From Ignelater luminosus (lineage: Eukaryota; Arthropoda; Insecta; Coleoptera; Elateridae), in NCBI GenBank assembly GCA_011009095.1, contig VTPC01091223.1:92606-156605 (forward strand): a stretch of 64,000 bases of DNA, given 5' to 3'. The notes beneath the pieces were generated by a model that saw nothing but the letters and a program-made list of their open reading frames with translations, made no database searches and was not told the DNA's origin. The position numbers were made by a program, and so were the translations under genes. Shown in pieces: positions 1 to 11,839 of this stretch; within the stretch, counting starts at the first letter, position 1; the number at the start of each line of letters is the position of its first letter.

Positions 1-725
1 GCCTACACAATTTGAAACAACTTTATCTGTCTAAAAATGCCATTTCTAAATTCGATATAAAGACGTTGGATCCGGCAAAGAATCTAGAAGAAATGTATTT
101 GGACAACAACCAAATTACTGTTATTCCATCCAGGGTTTTTTCTAAACTTACAGATTTACGTGTTGCCGATTTATCACATAACTATATAGCAAGTGTGGAC
201 AATTTATTTTCATCTACATTTAAGTTAACTTTTTTGAATTTGTCACACAATGCGTTAGTAGAATTACCGGAACAAGCTTTTCAGTTTATTAATTTAGAAA
301 TTTTAGATGTTTCATTTAATAAATTGAACGTGTTATATGAACAATCTTTAAATTTGGGCACATTAAAAGAATTTTATTTGCAGAATAACCAGTTAACTGG
401 GTTGGAGGTAAGGGCGATGGGATTCAATCGAATACCGTTAAGCGTTCTTGATTTACGTCACAACAAACTTGTGTTCTTGCATGAAGATTTCATTAAAGTC
501 GCTAAAAATCTACTAACATTTAAAGTGGAAGGAAATCTATGGGACTGTGATTGTTATGATAGGATAGTGTTGTTACGTGGAGATCTTTCTGTAGATTTAA
601 GCTCACCATATGTAAACGGTGAAGAACCAGTTTGTATCGCGGGAATTTCAAATAGTGATAATCCTTGCAATATCGATCAAAGTAATCTGTCCTACTATTA
701 TAAAGCTCTTGAAGAAGACGAATGA
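1..725 (+). CDS. Secreted leucine-rich repeat protein, 3' end (partial)
   Basis: This is the 3' part of an LRR protein gene that enters from the left edge; the reading frame is open from base 3 to the TGA at 723-725. About 240 residues are visible. They hold roughly eight LRR units of the LxxLxLxxNxI type and then a C-terminal cap with the motif WDCDCYDRIV and two later cysteines (EPVC, NPCN), the usual four-cysteine LRRCT. More than half of the residues match the complete gene at 6017-7244, position for position, so the two are tandem paralogues. A canonical AATAAA lies at 862-867. LRR proteins of this class bind other proteins outside the cell; the partner cannot be told from sequence. The signal peptide and first exon lie outside the window. 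Confidence 0.85.
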   Translation, partial: LHNLKQLYLSKNAISKFDIKTLDPAKNLEEMYLDNNQITVIPSRVFSKLTDLRVADLSHNYIASVDNLFSSTFKLTFLNLSHNALVELPEQAFQFINLEILDVSFNKLNVLYEQSLNLGTLKEFYLQNNQLTGLEVRAMGFNRIPLSVLDLRHNKLVFLHEDFIKVAKNLLTFKVEGNLWDCDCYDRIVLLRGDLSVDLSSPYVNGEEPVCIAGISNSDNPCNIDQSNLSYYYKALEEDE

Positions 726-3010
726 GAATTCCATTTGTTCAAACTTATGATCGTGGATGCTTTTCAGCTATTTCTTGAATTTTGCAGTTGTGGAAAGTGA
801 TGGAGGTTTAGATCTAATTAGAATTGCTATATTTTCCAAGTTGTAATGATATTTAACTGTGAATAAAGCGTTTTGAATAATCTCAACACTGAGTTTTCTT
901 TTTAATTCTGCACTAAGATCCACGGCAATTATCTTTCCACTAACACAAATAGAAACAGTTAAGTTCTTACATAACTTAGATTAATCCCTTTCTAAGACCT
1001 TTAAGGTCTCAACAAGTTCAAATCTTTAAAATTGTTGATAAACTTGACGTTTAAAGTTTTTACTTTGCAGTGTGGTATTTCCCCATTAAACCATCTTTTA
1101 TCATCCATAAAAGAACTATTTTGTCAATTCATTCTAAGAGTAGATGTGGACGTAAAAATTTATTTTAACTTGAGATAGAGACGTCTGCGTAATCATTTGT
1201 GTCTTGATTGTATTAAAGAATCTAACATAATCAGTTAAAAATTACAATTATTGATTTCAAAACCTTACGTTTGCTATATGCATGTGTGTGAACATCAACC
1301 TGATTTTGTAATCCGCAGAAAGTTTAGTTTGTTAGGTCGGGGATTTTACTGCGTGAGGTAAGGAGATCTACACCTCAACCTTTTTCTTTTGCTAGACGCC
1401 TTGTACGTGTGTAATTGTCAAGTCAATTTGAAATATTTGGTTTCTTGCCTAGGTAATAGATGTTCTCCAATGCTTCATCTGAGTTGACTGGGAGATCGCA
1501 TTCATCACATCATTTTTGAAGCGGTCGGTGTTCCACTACGAAACCTTTAAGAAACGACTCATTATCAGCACTATCTTTCATCAAAAACAGAAAAAATGTC
1601 TTTCATCTCGCATTTTATACTATCATGTATATTGATCAAAAATTACTTAAGCTGGATTTTGCTTCATTCACTATGCATCTTTACCCTAAAAGTGATCAAA
1701 CATCTTAATCTGAATTCAAGATTTAATAGCAGTGTTTGTTTTTGATGGGAAGCATTATAAACTCCAAAAATACTTAACAGTTGTAAGGTTCAAGTGGTTG
1801 ATAAACACGTAAAGGTGTGGAATTGAGACAGATCAAGACAAACCAATGTTAGTTTCACCTTATGGTTTCGAAGATGGAGAACATTACTAGCGATTTAGTA
1901 ATTATTTTATCAATCGTCTGAGTTTCATTTATACTTTTATAAAAATGATAGTCGTACTTAGTACATAATCTCGCTGTTTTGATAAAAACAAATAACTTTG
2001 CTGATTAGCAGGGAAATCAGTGAGCAATTACCGTTCTGTCTGCTGTATCACAGATAATTTCTTTTCTTGTAAACAATTTTCTTTGAATAAATATAACTGC
2101 AAATTGTGTGATTGGATGGGAACGTACGTCAATAGCACACGAAGTTATATAATTATTGTTAATTATTGTCAAATATTAAAATTAAGTCAATTGATTCAGT
2201 CAGAAATTTCTTTTATATGCCTTAGTCTGCATTTAGATAGTAAGACTACAACTTCTGCATTAGACTAACTCTAGACAATATTTGAATGGCAATATTGATT
2301 CTTTGAAAGGCATTTATCACTGAACCTTATAATAAATGTGATAACTTGTTATAATAATTTATTTATTCGGTGAATCTTAAGAAAAGAGTTCCGGTTCAGC
2401 TTAATTGTTCTTTCAAATAAATTTTTATAATATAAATAGAATACAAATAAAAAGTTAAACAAAATATAATTAAAAAACAATTAATAGCAAATGACTATTG
2501 CAATCTTAAACGTAGTATGAAAATAATAAACGTCGTGGGCAGCTGGCACATCGATACATCAATCTTGTTTTTCTAATAATAAAGAAAACATTCGGTTTTT
2601 AAACTGATATGATCAAATTTTTGAATCCTGTAAATAAAGCGTAGAAGGAGTATTTTGCCTCCGTTGTATACACTGTGAGGAGTCAAAGTCAAAACAAGAA
2701 CCATATACATGGAGACAACACCAGTGGTTCACTTAATAAGATCTTAAGTAGTTTCTATGTCAAGATAGTGCCTACAGTACAGTATTTTTAAAGGTTTAAA
2801 ATAAATTATAGTAAGCTTTCCGTATGTAACATTTATCTGTTTTTTAAACCTAAAGATTTTATCATCATAGCATTATTGACTACTGGTATTTTCGTATTAT
2901 CATTCAGTACAGCGATTTCCCTAGAACCATTGTGCACGATTTCGATGGATTAAGCAGCAATACGTGTTCTTCGGAAAATTGAGATATGTGCTTCAAGTCG
3001 TTGTTCAGAA
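726..3010. other. Intergenic, nothing recognised
   Basis: This is the 3' flank of the first LRR gene. Apart from the AATAAA at 862-867 I see only AT-rich sequence with short unsupported open frames. A minus-strand stretch near 1440-1530 reads like a cysteine-containing protein fragment (CDECDLPVNSDEA) but has no extended frame and could not be assigned. Confidence 0.5.
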
Positions 3011-3013
3011 TGT

Positions 3014-3400
3014 TCACGGCGTTACGAAGACATTCGGGTTTAAATAAATAATAGATTTTGGCGTCAACCACACAACCTGCTGGTAATATACGATGAACAG
3101 CAGAGGACCAAGCATTGATTCCTGCAGTATACTTCTAGTAACGCCGACAGAAGTAGATATACTAGTGGCATCTTTTACCCTTTGCTTTCTATTATGAAAA
3201 TAACTTTCTATTAGGTCAACCATATTATCACCAAGTCTGATACACTGCAATATATTAAGCAGCAACTCGCGGTTTATTGTGTCAAATGCTCTACTGTAAT
3301 CTAACAAGACTAGTAGCGTACATTTCCCATTATTGTGTGTTTTAAGAATGTCACCAGATATATGTAATGAGGCAGTAGCATAACTATGTTACCACTACTG
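3014..3400 (-). pseudogene. LINE reverse transcriptase fragment
   Basis: The minus strand encodes about 100 residues of non-LTR reverse transcriptase. It contains the palm signature LDYSRAFDTINRELLL and, further on, a decayed form of the GVPQGSxLGPLLF block (VGVTRSILQESMLGPLLF). The frame continues a little upstream of the first methionine to about 3400 (NGKCTLLVLLDYS). There is no FADD box and the frame runs into unrelated residues, so this is a truncated dead copy. The type resembles Jockey/CR1-grade LINEs; the clade is uncertain. Confidence 0.75.
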
Positions 3401-3419
3401 GTAGTAAGTTATTGTTGTG

Positions 3420-4470
3420 CAAAGCGTAATTGATGATAATTATATTATCTTTAAAGAAATTTTCGATAACGTTGGTAATATGGTCTATAGTTTGTGTGAT
3501 CTATATGTTGGTCAACTTTTGCTATCAGAGAACTCTTCCAGTTATCAAGATAGTGTCAGTCAGAATAACAGCAAAGGTTGTCGACAAATAAATGCAATAA
3601 AAAGTAACCAAAACCGGTTCTAAAGGTAGATAGAAAGATAGTAGTTAATTAATTATCTTTGATTGCAAGTCTTTGTTATTAAAAACTAATGAGAATCTGA
3701 CAATTCCCTGGACTCAATTGACAGCCAGTGTTGCCGCCTATAAAGTAAAAAAAATGATGTTCACATCTTTTGTGGTTATAAAATAACGGGGTCTTTTGTA
3801 TAGAAAAAGTAAGCTTTCGAGTAGAGGCGAGAAACTAAAAAGTTTAGTTTTGATAATGGCTTTCCAGTTTTTAGTTTTATTTATGAAGTGTTTTCAAAAG
3901 TGAACAGTGCCCAATGCAGAAGGCAGTGCTTAACCTTCATTTCCTGCCAGGTTCTTGTATTATTTCTTGTTTTTGTTGTGGTTCGTTGTGTTTGTGAGCT
4001 TGTTTTGTTGTTGTGTAGAAGTCTGTTTTTTAATTATTATTTTGTATTGCCAAGAATGAACAAACCAAATGCAATTTTTAAAAAAGAAAGAAGGGAGTAT
4101 TCAGTGGCAAATGGTATGATCCTAAAGCAATAATTGATTTGCCGACAATGCTTACGGATCTCAAGAACGGGAAGCAGTAGCCCTGGTTCTGCTGCTTCCG
4201 ACTCAAAAGTTAGTAGCAATCTGAAGGATTATGATGAGTTTGAAAACGAAGACATCTATGACGTATTAAATGTGAAAGGATTAGGATTATTAGTAGAGTC
4301 ATTCACAAAATGATAAAGTTGTGGTGGGGGCATCACACTTAGATTTGTTTCAGAAATGGGCTAGCTGCAACAGAAACAAGACAATGCACAAAGGGCAAAG
4401 TAAGAAATTTCTCAAAAAACAATCATTTTTACATCGTCAGAGCTATGCCTAATTTTGTTTTTCATATTTT
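3420..4470. other. Unassigned AT-rich stretch
   Basis: Short frames only. Around 4050-4140 the + strand encodes a basic segment (KKERREYSVANG) broken by a stop, perhaps part of the decayed element that follows, but I cannot identify it. Confidence 0.4.
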
Positions 4471-4479
4471 TAGACTCAA

Positions 4480-4640
4480 ACAAATCTATCGAGACAATAA
4501 ACTGTTGTACAGCCTGAGAGCAATAGAAAAAAAGCCCACTGCTGCAGGAACGTTTTGCGAGCTGATGAACCTACCATCACCAATGCTCAAAGTCTCAAAA
4601 CGAGGCCGCTGCCTGCTTCAATGACGGAAATCTTGCCAGA
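4480..4640 (+). pseudogene. Possible Mutator-like transposase fragment
   Basis: About 45 residues on the + strand read LYSLRAIEKKPTAAGTFCEL followed by MNLPSP. This resembles the segment 'MRAIGKG..xxxFCxxMNLPxPP' of the large Mutator-like transposase family common in insect genomes. It is flanked by stops and nothing else of the family is readable, so this is at most a small relic. The assignment is from memory of the family pattern and is tentative. Confidence 0.4.
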
Positions 4641-4849
4641 TCTGTATAAAACGACTAAAAAAAGAAGACATAGACAGAATTAACAAATCTGAAAACAATT
4701 TTGAATAAGCTTCAAAGTTGGTAAGGCAACAGAAGTATCGAGCAAGAAAGCAACTCGAAGAATCATTTGCAAAGGCTGAAAAAAGCAAAAAATCCATCCA
4801 ACGAATTGCCTTAGACATCTGCAGTTTGTAGCTTTCTCTAGGGAAATAA

Positions 4850-5930
4850 GTGTAGGATAAAAAACTGGAATAAATAAAAATTTGATTTCTTAATGTCTTA
4901 CCCCCTTAATCTAGATAGAATTTTCAAAAAAGTAAGGCTTCCTGTTAAATTTCATTGTTAAAGGCGCAAATTTAGTCTAAATATATTTCATAATTATTCC
5001 GAAAATCTCTCATTGTTAAAATAAACCTAATTAAGATTTCGCTGACATTAAAGTGTATCGGCATAGCCAAGATCTTCTGAACTCGTCTGGTAAGTTCAAT
5101 TAAAATATTTCCAAAGAGGAAATACATAAAGGTGTTTTCAACTTATAATGGGAAATATATGTATCATAAAGTAAAGAATAAAGAGATTCAAGAGATTCAT
5201 ATATATATATATATATCAAATAAAAATTGGTGCAAGCATTGACTAAGGTAAGGTTTAAAATAGTAAAGCGGTTTTAAACTCGTTTTGAAAATAGAAAATT
5301 TTTATTGAATAACCATATGTACAAAAAATGAGCTAGTTGACTAAAAACAAGAAAATTTCGTAGGTGGTGCTTTTACTGCATGTGAGGGGAAGTTGTAACA
5401 ATAGAAGATACAAACTGAAATGAGAAAAGCAAGTCTTTACGAAATGATGGAATAACAAATGAGCAGTTTAAGAACTTAACACCAGATAAGTTAAAGTTTT
5501 TATAAGAAAACCTTTTAAATAGAAGTAGCCAGTGGAAAGATGAAAAAATAATGTTATTGCATGAGAAAGCAAAAATAGATCTAATAACAAACTAAATTAT
5601 TTTTAATTATCTAGTTAAATTTGATGTTTATCAAAAGAATTCAGTTCACCGTGTTTGTTTTAAAATAACTCAAACACTATTAACTTTATTTATTTGCAAA
5701 CGAATAAAGATGTTAAAAGCGAGGATATTGAGATTTTGCTAGAAAAAATGACCTCAATTGAAGATTAAGAATTCACTGAAAGGAAATTCATCAAATTCTA
5801 GCAATTAATAGTAATCCAAAATCCAAATATGCGATAAAATTCTTAAAATATACAAACAATAAGAAAACCACGTTTGAGTAAATCCCCTTCTCCAACATAG
5901 CTATCTCGAACCTATCTGAGGTCATCATCT
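4850..5930. other. Intergenic between LRR paralogues
   Basis: AT-rich. It holds a short (AT)n run at about 5200-5216 and a fragment near 5450-5580 that reads like a LINE linker but is too short to support. Confidence 0.4.
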
Positions 5931-5933
5931 GGC

Positions 5934-5973
5934 TATATTCATTAAATTCTCTCGAGCAAACTTTACACAGTTA
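5934..5973 (+). promoter_or_regulatory. Possible core promoter of LRR gene
   Basis: A TATATT box at 5934-5939 is followed, about 30 bp downstream, by ACAGTTAG (around 5967-5974), a fair match to an arthropod initiator. This lies 44 bases before the ATG at 6017, a plausible short 5' UTR. It is a positional inference only. Confidence 0.35.
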
Positions 5974-6016
5974 GTAAGTCCAACGACACCGCGTGCAAAC
6001 CAGTTCAACAGTGATA

Positions 6017-7244
6017 ATGCAGTTGCTTTGCATACTAGTTGTTTTTATTTTTATAACAACAAACTTTATACCCTCATTAGCAGGACTCTGTAGACTTTCA
6101 AAAGGACACCAAAATTATACCTGCAATGGTTTTCGCTTTAGAGAAATGACAGCAGGAGGAAAATCAAACCGAGTACGTATTTATTACTGCAAATTTTTCT
6201 TATAGTCATTTTAGAGTAAATAAGTAATTTATTTTTTAGCAACGAATAAAAAGGGCTGATATTTCCGATTGTAAAGAATTTAACGTAGGAGAAGAACCAC
6301 TAAGATTCCCAAATTTGGAAGTTTTAATCCTCTCTTGTGATATTGAAACCATTCACGTAAACGGTTTCAAAAATCTTAATCGTTTAAAAGAATTGGATCT
6401 TGGAAATAATTCTATTTCTTCATTACCTGATGGCCTTTTTCAATCTTTAGGAGAATTGAAGAAGCTGAATTTATCTCGTAACAACTTTGAAGAATTGCCT
6501 AGAAACATATTTAATGGTTTGGGTAATTTAAAACAACTTTATATTTCTGACAATCCTATTTCCAAGTTTGACATAAAGGCTCTTGATGCTGTAAAGAAAT
6601 TAGAAGAATTATCTATGAGCAACAATAGGCTTCAAGTAGTTCCAGCAAGGTTGTTTAGCAAACTTACAAAATTAAAAAGTCTGGATTTGTCGTATAACAG
6701 TATTGAAGATTTAGGAAATTTGTTTCTATTTACGTATGATCTAGAAAATCTTAATTTATCACATAATGCGCTTACGGATCTTTCTAAACAAAACTTTCAG
6801 TCTTCTAATTTAAGAATTCTAGATTTATCTAGCAATAAATTGTTAGTGATACTTGAGGAATCGTTTAATTTAAATAAATTAGAAGAACTGTATTTGCAAA
6901 ACAATAAAATTTCTTCTTTTGAAGTAAGAGGAATTGGACAGAATAGAATTCCACTAAGGCATTTGGATTTGAGAAATAACAGGCTTGTGTATATAGAAGA
7001 CAATCTTATAAAGGTTGCTAAATATTTAGAGATTCTTAAGATCGAAGGGAATCCGTGGGATTGTAATTGTTATGATAAAATAGTAGCTGCAAGTGAAGAT
7101 ATTTCTTTAGAAATAAGCGAGGTTTATGCTGATGGTGAACTTCCTCTTTGTGTAACAGGTCCGTCAAGTGGTAATGAATGTAATGTAGATAAAAATAATT
7201 TAGATTATTATTATAATGCGTTTGAAGCACAACTCAATGCTTAA
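6017..7244 (+). CDS. Secreted leucine-rich repeat protein, complete, two exons
   Basis: Exon 1 is 6017-6172 and exon 2 is 6240-7244, separated by a 67-bp intron with donor GTACGT and acceptor TTTTTTAG, phase 0. The joined product is about 386 residues. I chose the ATG at 6017 because it begins a clear signal peptide (MQLLCILVVFIFITTNFIPS, cleavage near A22-G23). Next come cysteines at 25, 36 and 63 (N-terminal cap), then about ten LRRs with the LxxLxLxxNxL spacing, and a C-terminal cap starting NPWDCNCYDK with two later cysteines (LPLC, NECN). There is no membrane segment after the cap, so the protein is expected to be secreted. The last exon is closely similar to 1-725, showing tandem duplication. 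The ligand and role are unknown; insect LRR proteins of this shape are often annotated as LRR15-like or acid-labile-subunit-like by repeat content only. Confidence 0.9.
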
Positions 7245-8650
7245 TTTAAGGTATTTATTATGTGTTGTATTGTCAAGACTGTAATATTTTAGTGAATAAT
7301 AATGTATTTCTATTTATTATTAATAAGTACAACAAAAATTGATTTGTTGATTGAATATCAGAATTTAAATCGTAGCCCCATGGCCTTTAAGTTGATTTTA
7401 GAATCTTGAACATGAAATTTATAACATAACGTTCTCTTTGTAAAGAATCTTTCAGTAAAGATGATGTTGGTGTAAGTATTCGAAAGCTCAGTGTTCTATT
7501 TTGATAACCTACTTAACTTGACATTGTGTATGATCACCTTGCAATAGAACTGACTTTTCCAGACTATGGATAAAATGCGGGTAGGTAGAATATCGGGCTA
7601 AAGACTAGAACGTGCAAAAGGTCTGAGTAGACCAAACAAAATCTACATTACAGAAAGCTTGTCTATGGAAGAACTACAAGACTGTCGATATTGATAAAAG
7701 CTTTTAAAACTCTTCTAGACAAACTTGGGACGACAGAGAACATCACATGACATGGTTGACGTAGCGGCGATTAAAAATAACATAGTTAGTCTCTTGGTAG
7801 GCAATCCGAACAAGAAATTAACCCATTTTGGCCCACTGAACTCATTTAAGTACATAATCTAAGAATTTTTATTACTTTATGTGACATCTGTTCTCAGGTT
7901 TGCATATTTAATGGACAATGCAGTATTCTCAATGCCTCCATCTTTGAATTTCGTAGTACCAACCTTCAAAAGGTATTGAAATATTTTCTGTCTATCAGAA
8001 TACACGTTAAGATTAAGTTTATTTGCAAGACCGATTAATATCTTAATGCAAAAATAATCTACCTGCATATCCAAATGAAACGTGCTTGACGAGGAGACAC
8101 TTAACCAAGTATCATTTTATAGAATTGAACATTAGAGATGAAAGTGAAATAAGGATAATTGAAAGAAGAAAACTAGGGATGGAGAATGGGGAACCGGAAG
8201 TCAAAAAGTGTGCAGATACATGGTTACATATATGATGAAAGAGGCATATGATTTTAGCTTAGTAAACAGGGAGACTTGAAACAGAGATTGGCGTTCATAC
8301 TAGTGAAACATAGAAGAGAAATGGAAACACTGTAATAGGCTTAGACAAAAACTAGCCAGGATGCCATAAAGATAAATGCAAACCATAAAGAAAGGCTAGA
8401 AACTTAATAATTAATTAAAAGATGTCACTAGGAAGTATTATGTCACAAACTAGAAAACAATATATGGGAAGACGACTACAAAATAAATAGCCACTAGGAG
8501 ACTGTGCAACTCTAATCCTTGTGATTTGACCAATCATAAAAAAGGGACACAGCGGCAGCGCTATTTCTAGAGAGACGTGACTATTGCCCAGAGGGGCGCA
8601 GAATAGAAAATTTCGCTCATTTTGCAATGAAAGAACTGACCGAGGTTACT
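7245..8650. other. Intergenic, nothing recognised
   Basis: This is the 3' flank of the LRR gene. No canonical AATAAA follows closely. Short frames near 7877-8074 and 8415-8627 have no recognisable content. Confidence 0.45.
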
Positions 8651-8659
8651 ACGAAAGAG

Positions 8660-9425
8660 GCTGTTAAATTCGCTCAAACAATCTACTAAGAGGACAAGAA
8701 GTTCTAGATAACCGGAAAGAAGCAAGTTAATATTGCTACCAAAAGGGAAAGACTAAGCAAACTATAATAAAGGTCTTCGAAAGATTTTTAGAGTGCAGAG
8801 CGATGTCAAAAACTGAATTGGCCTTCCAGAGAGGCACTTTTGAATTCAAGAAAGGCAAGCCAACCCCACGGTTCTTAAACTATCACAGTTGGCTCGTAGG
8901 CTGTAATCCGATACCTGTGACGTACGAAATATGCCAATCGCTGTTGCCTAATTACAGAACATCACTATATGGTTTTATGAATTAAATACCGTCGTCATTC
9001 GTTGTACACATAATTGGGAACAGTGTGCTCAGCACATTCCCCGTGTCATTATCAGCTGACGGTTTATGAGGCAACCGCGATAGCCTAAGAACCGTGAACA
9101 ACCCTACAAGCAATCGAAGAAGTCGCGAAAGAAAGGTTATGCCCAAGAAAATGGTGTACTATGATAGCCCTGGATGTAAGAAATGCCTTCAACACAACAG
9201 GATAGGGTTTAATTATTGAAAAGCTGCGAACTAGAAACATATCTGAATATCTACCAATATTTCAACAACAGAGAGATAAGTATTTAAAAAACCAACAATA
9301 TGATCGTGTCGGCAGGAGTCCGACAGAGCGTGTAGAGTTTTATGTTTGAATTTGGGCGACGGTGTAAAACAATTGGCATTTACCGATTTGGCAATATTGG
9401 TAAGGACACATAATAATAGAAAATA
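8660..9425 (+). pseudogene. R1-like LINE reverse transcriptase remnant
   Basis: Broken + strand frames keep the order of R1-clade reverse transcriptase blocks: a SKLILLPKGKD segment near 8720, a segment around 8803-8900, then KWCTMIALDVRNAFNT near 9150-9190 (palm block A), a YLPIFQQQRDKYLKNQ helix near 9250, and a decayed LAF(A)D block near 9380 (AFTDLAILVRT). Stops and frameshifts interrupt it. R1-like elements retrotranspose by target-primed reverse transcription; this copy is dead. Confidence 0.65.
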
Positions 9426-10330
9426 AAAATTAGAAAATCTTCTAAATCACCGCTTACTTTGGTCAAATTGCAATGTCCCTATTTGTGATCATTTTTTTAC
9501 CAAACATAGGGATATTGCACTTGTTTGAAAAGCTCTTTTCATGATGATTTCAAAAATGTAGAAATCCAATATGACACCTATAAGAAAAACAAAAGTTCGA
9601 TACGATTGTGTAAAACTTAGTAGGCCTACAATATTTTCAAGTCATTTCTGAAGTCCTCATTACCAATTACCCGTGCCCTAACAGTTTGGTGAATGTATCT
9701 CTTATAATAAATAAAATATGGAGGTTTTTAGAAAACAAACATTTGTCGTTTTCGCTCTGCATCTTAGTAACGGGATTAATTTTCCCCATTTGAACGATCT
9801 TGTATCTATTACCGTTTCCAATATCGCCATGTACCCCATTTTATCCTGGACACCCTGTATAAAACAGACGAAGCTCTTGCTCTAGTAGACGAGTGAATTA
9901 CAAAAGCTAAAGTTGGCTCTGGAAAAAACGAAGGTTCTGATATTGCAGAGCCCCAGGAAGAGTGCAGACAACAAATTTAAAATAAAAAGAACAAAGGTAA
10001 TTGTTGATTTATTTAACGTGATTTTGCAAATTTGTTTTATTTATCGAGTACCAAGAAAAAAAAATTCGTTGCTTTTATTCGTTTTTGCAATATGTCATAC
10101 TCTTTTTTATTTCGTTCTGTCAATTACTACAATAACAAAAAAAATGGATATCTTTCTTTTTTATACAAATGGAAAATAAATACAGTATTAACTGATCAAT
10201 GGCTACAAATTTAACTAACATTAACAGTAATTTTAGGCAAAACCTTGAAGTATCTCGAAATTTATAGTGGATTTTGAATGTACATTTTGGCAGTAACAAA
10301 AAAAAAAAAAAAAAAAATAGAAGCATGAAT
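9425..10330. other. Repeat-like spacer with poly-A run
   Basis: Around 9847-9862 the sequence reads GGACACCCTGTATA, like the terminus of many insect Tc1/mariner MITEs, but I found no matching inverted end nearby. A run of 20 A lies at 10298-10317 and may be the tail of a retroposed copy. Confidence 0.4.
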
Positions 10331-10339
10331 GGTGGTACT

Positions 10340-10770
10340 GACAAGGATCATAATACATTCATTCTAGTACAGTATATGAAGCTCCTATATGGCACAAGGT
10401 AATCGAGACAAAAAAATATCGAGGGATACAAGATACAAAAAGTCAAGGGGTGTGCTTTTCGGAATTACATTACAGGAGTATAGGTAGTAGCATCTACTTG
10501 CCAGGAAAATAAAAAGACTTTGTGACCGACAGGGTGGACTAAAAGAATCACACCAAACGTACAAGATTAGGTAACATGCAGAAATATAAACGTAGATTAC
10601 CACATTAGCCAGATTCTAAGAACTATACCAAAATAGTAAACAAAAAGCAAACAACAGTTGTTTTTATTGCGGTATAGAAAACACAGCAGAACATACTTTC
10701 TTTGTGGAGGTTGGAGGATCATAGACAGAAACCATATATAAAAATTGCGAAAAAGTTAACAAGCGACACC
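10340..10770 (+). pseudogene. R1-like LINE 3' region fragment
   Basis: The + strand holds pieces of the C-terminal domain of an R1-type LINE protein: APIWHK near 10382 followed in another frame by KKYRGIQDT, then near 10645-10720 a cysteine/histidine segment, NNSCFYCGIENTAEHTFF. The last is the CxxC...AEHTFF zinc-knuckle-like pattern that follows the reverse transcriptase in R1 elements. Several stops and frame changes are present. The open frame of 174 residues on the opposite strand here is not a gene. Confidence 0.6.
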
Positions 10771-10774
10771 CAAG

Positions 10775-11175
10775 TGCAAATAAACAGGAGAGGGCACTGT
10801 AGTAAGATCTGTGCATTAGCAAAGAAAATGACGAGTAAGATAAAATAAGACAAACGGACAGAACTAGACAAAAAAATGATATGATGCGCGAGAAACAAAC
10901 CACACCCTGACGCAATGCGCACAGTAGTTCCAGGGTAGCTAGGGCGACAAAGAAAAGGATTTTTAGTCCATGGGCCACTGAGCCTTTAAATTCAATAATG
11001 TATCTGTCTTTACTGCATGCAAATACCTCGAAAGAAAGTGACCTCGTAGTTTGATGGGATAAATACCACTTTATCTTTTGTTTGGAACAGAATTTTGTTT
11101 TATCGTATCCTGTCTTATTGCTTGCGATAGAGACACTGATTTTGCAAACTTTACATTTACCTGATGAAATTGCTA
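10775..11175. other. Unassigned
   Basis: No supported feature. The opposite strand keeps long open frames rich in S, L, C and F without recognisable domains. Confidence 0.4.
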
Positions 11176-11176
11176 T

Positions 11177-11418
11177 AGTACATGTCAAACCTTTTTGTCC
11201 GATACAGGATTAAACAGATAGAATTTAAATTCATATTTATTTCGAGAGCCGTATTCTTCGTCAGTTCCTAAACGAAGACGTATTTTGTAGTAACATAAAG
11301 TAAAATACAAGATCCAGACGTGTCACGCGAATATCGACTGGACAGCTGAGTTAAATGCTGTTAATATAAGGATCATTCTAGCTGTTTAATCATCGGACAA
11401 AAAGGTTTGACATGTACT
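11177..11418. mobile_element. Palindromic MITE, 242 bp
   Basis: The ends are inverted repeats of about 38 bases beginning AGTACATGTCAAACC and including CTTTTTGTCCGAT near each end. The interior has no coding content. Size and structure fit a non-autonomous DNA transposon. The target-site duplication is hard to define because the termini themselves are palindromic. Confidence 0.75.
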
Positions 11419-11419
11419 T

Positions 11420-11786
11420 TATTTCCACTCCAAAGACAGTTCGATTTTAACTCTTTGTTACTGCCTTCAAGGTGTATAATACTCAACTGCAATTATGAAA
11501 TATGAATCTCACTTTATAAGTTGCAGCCTAGAAATTTCTGCATTGCATTACTTTAATAAAAAATGTTTTTTGAGTACAGACCAGTTTGATGGAATTATTT
11601 AATTATCTTTGATAATAAATGGACTCTAAAAATCTTGAATATTCGTTGAGAAAAAACAGAAAAGTAAATTGCTTTGCATAAGTTCCTACAATCTTGCTAC
11701 ATGTTCATCTTCGTTTTATTTATTTCGCATTACTGAATAATTACAGCAAGGTCTAATTCTAAAGTAATTCTAATGACAAGAGAGAG

Positions 11787-11839
<53 letters not shown>

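Noticed and set aside
1480-1540. Minus-strand CDECDLPVNSDEA as a possible LDLa exon of the corin-like gene
   Set aside because: The cysteine spacing does not fit LDLa (no CxxxxxxC..CI..xWxCDG pattern), and no splice sites or phase fit were found.
9840-9865. GGACACCCTGTATA as one end of a MITE
   Set aside because: No inverted partner was found within several kb, so no element can be delimited.
10664-11188. 174-residue minus-strand open frame
   Set aside because: Partly antisense to an R1-like LINE fragment, compositionally biased, with no domain; an AT-rich chance frame is more likely.
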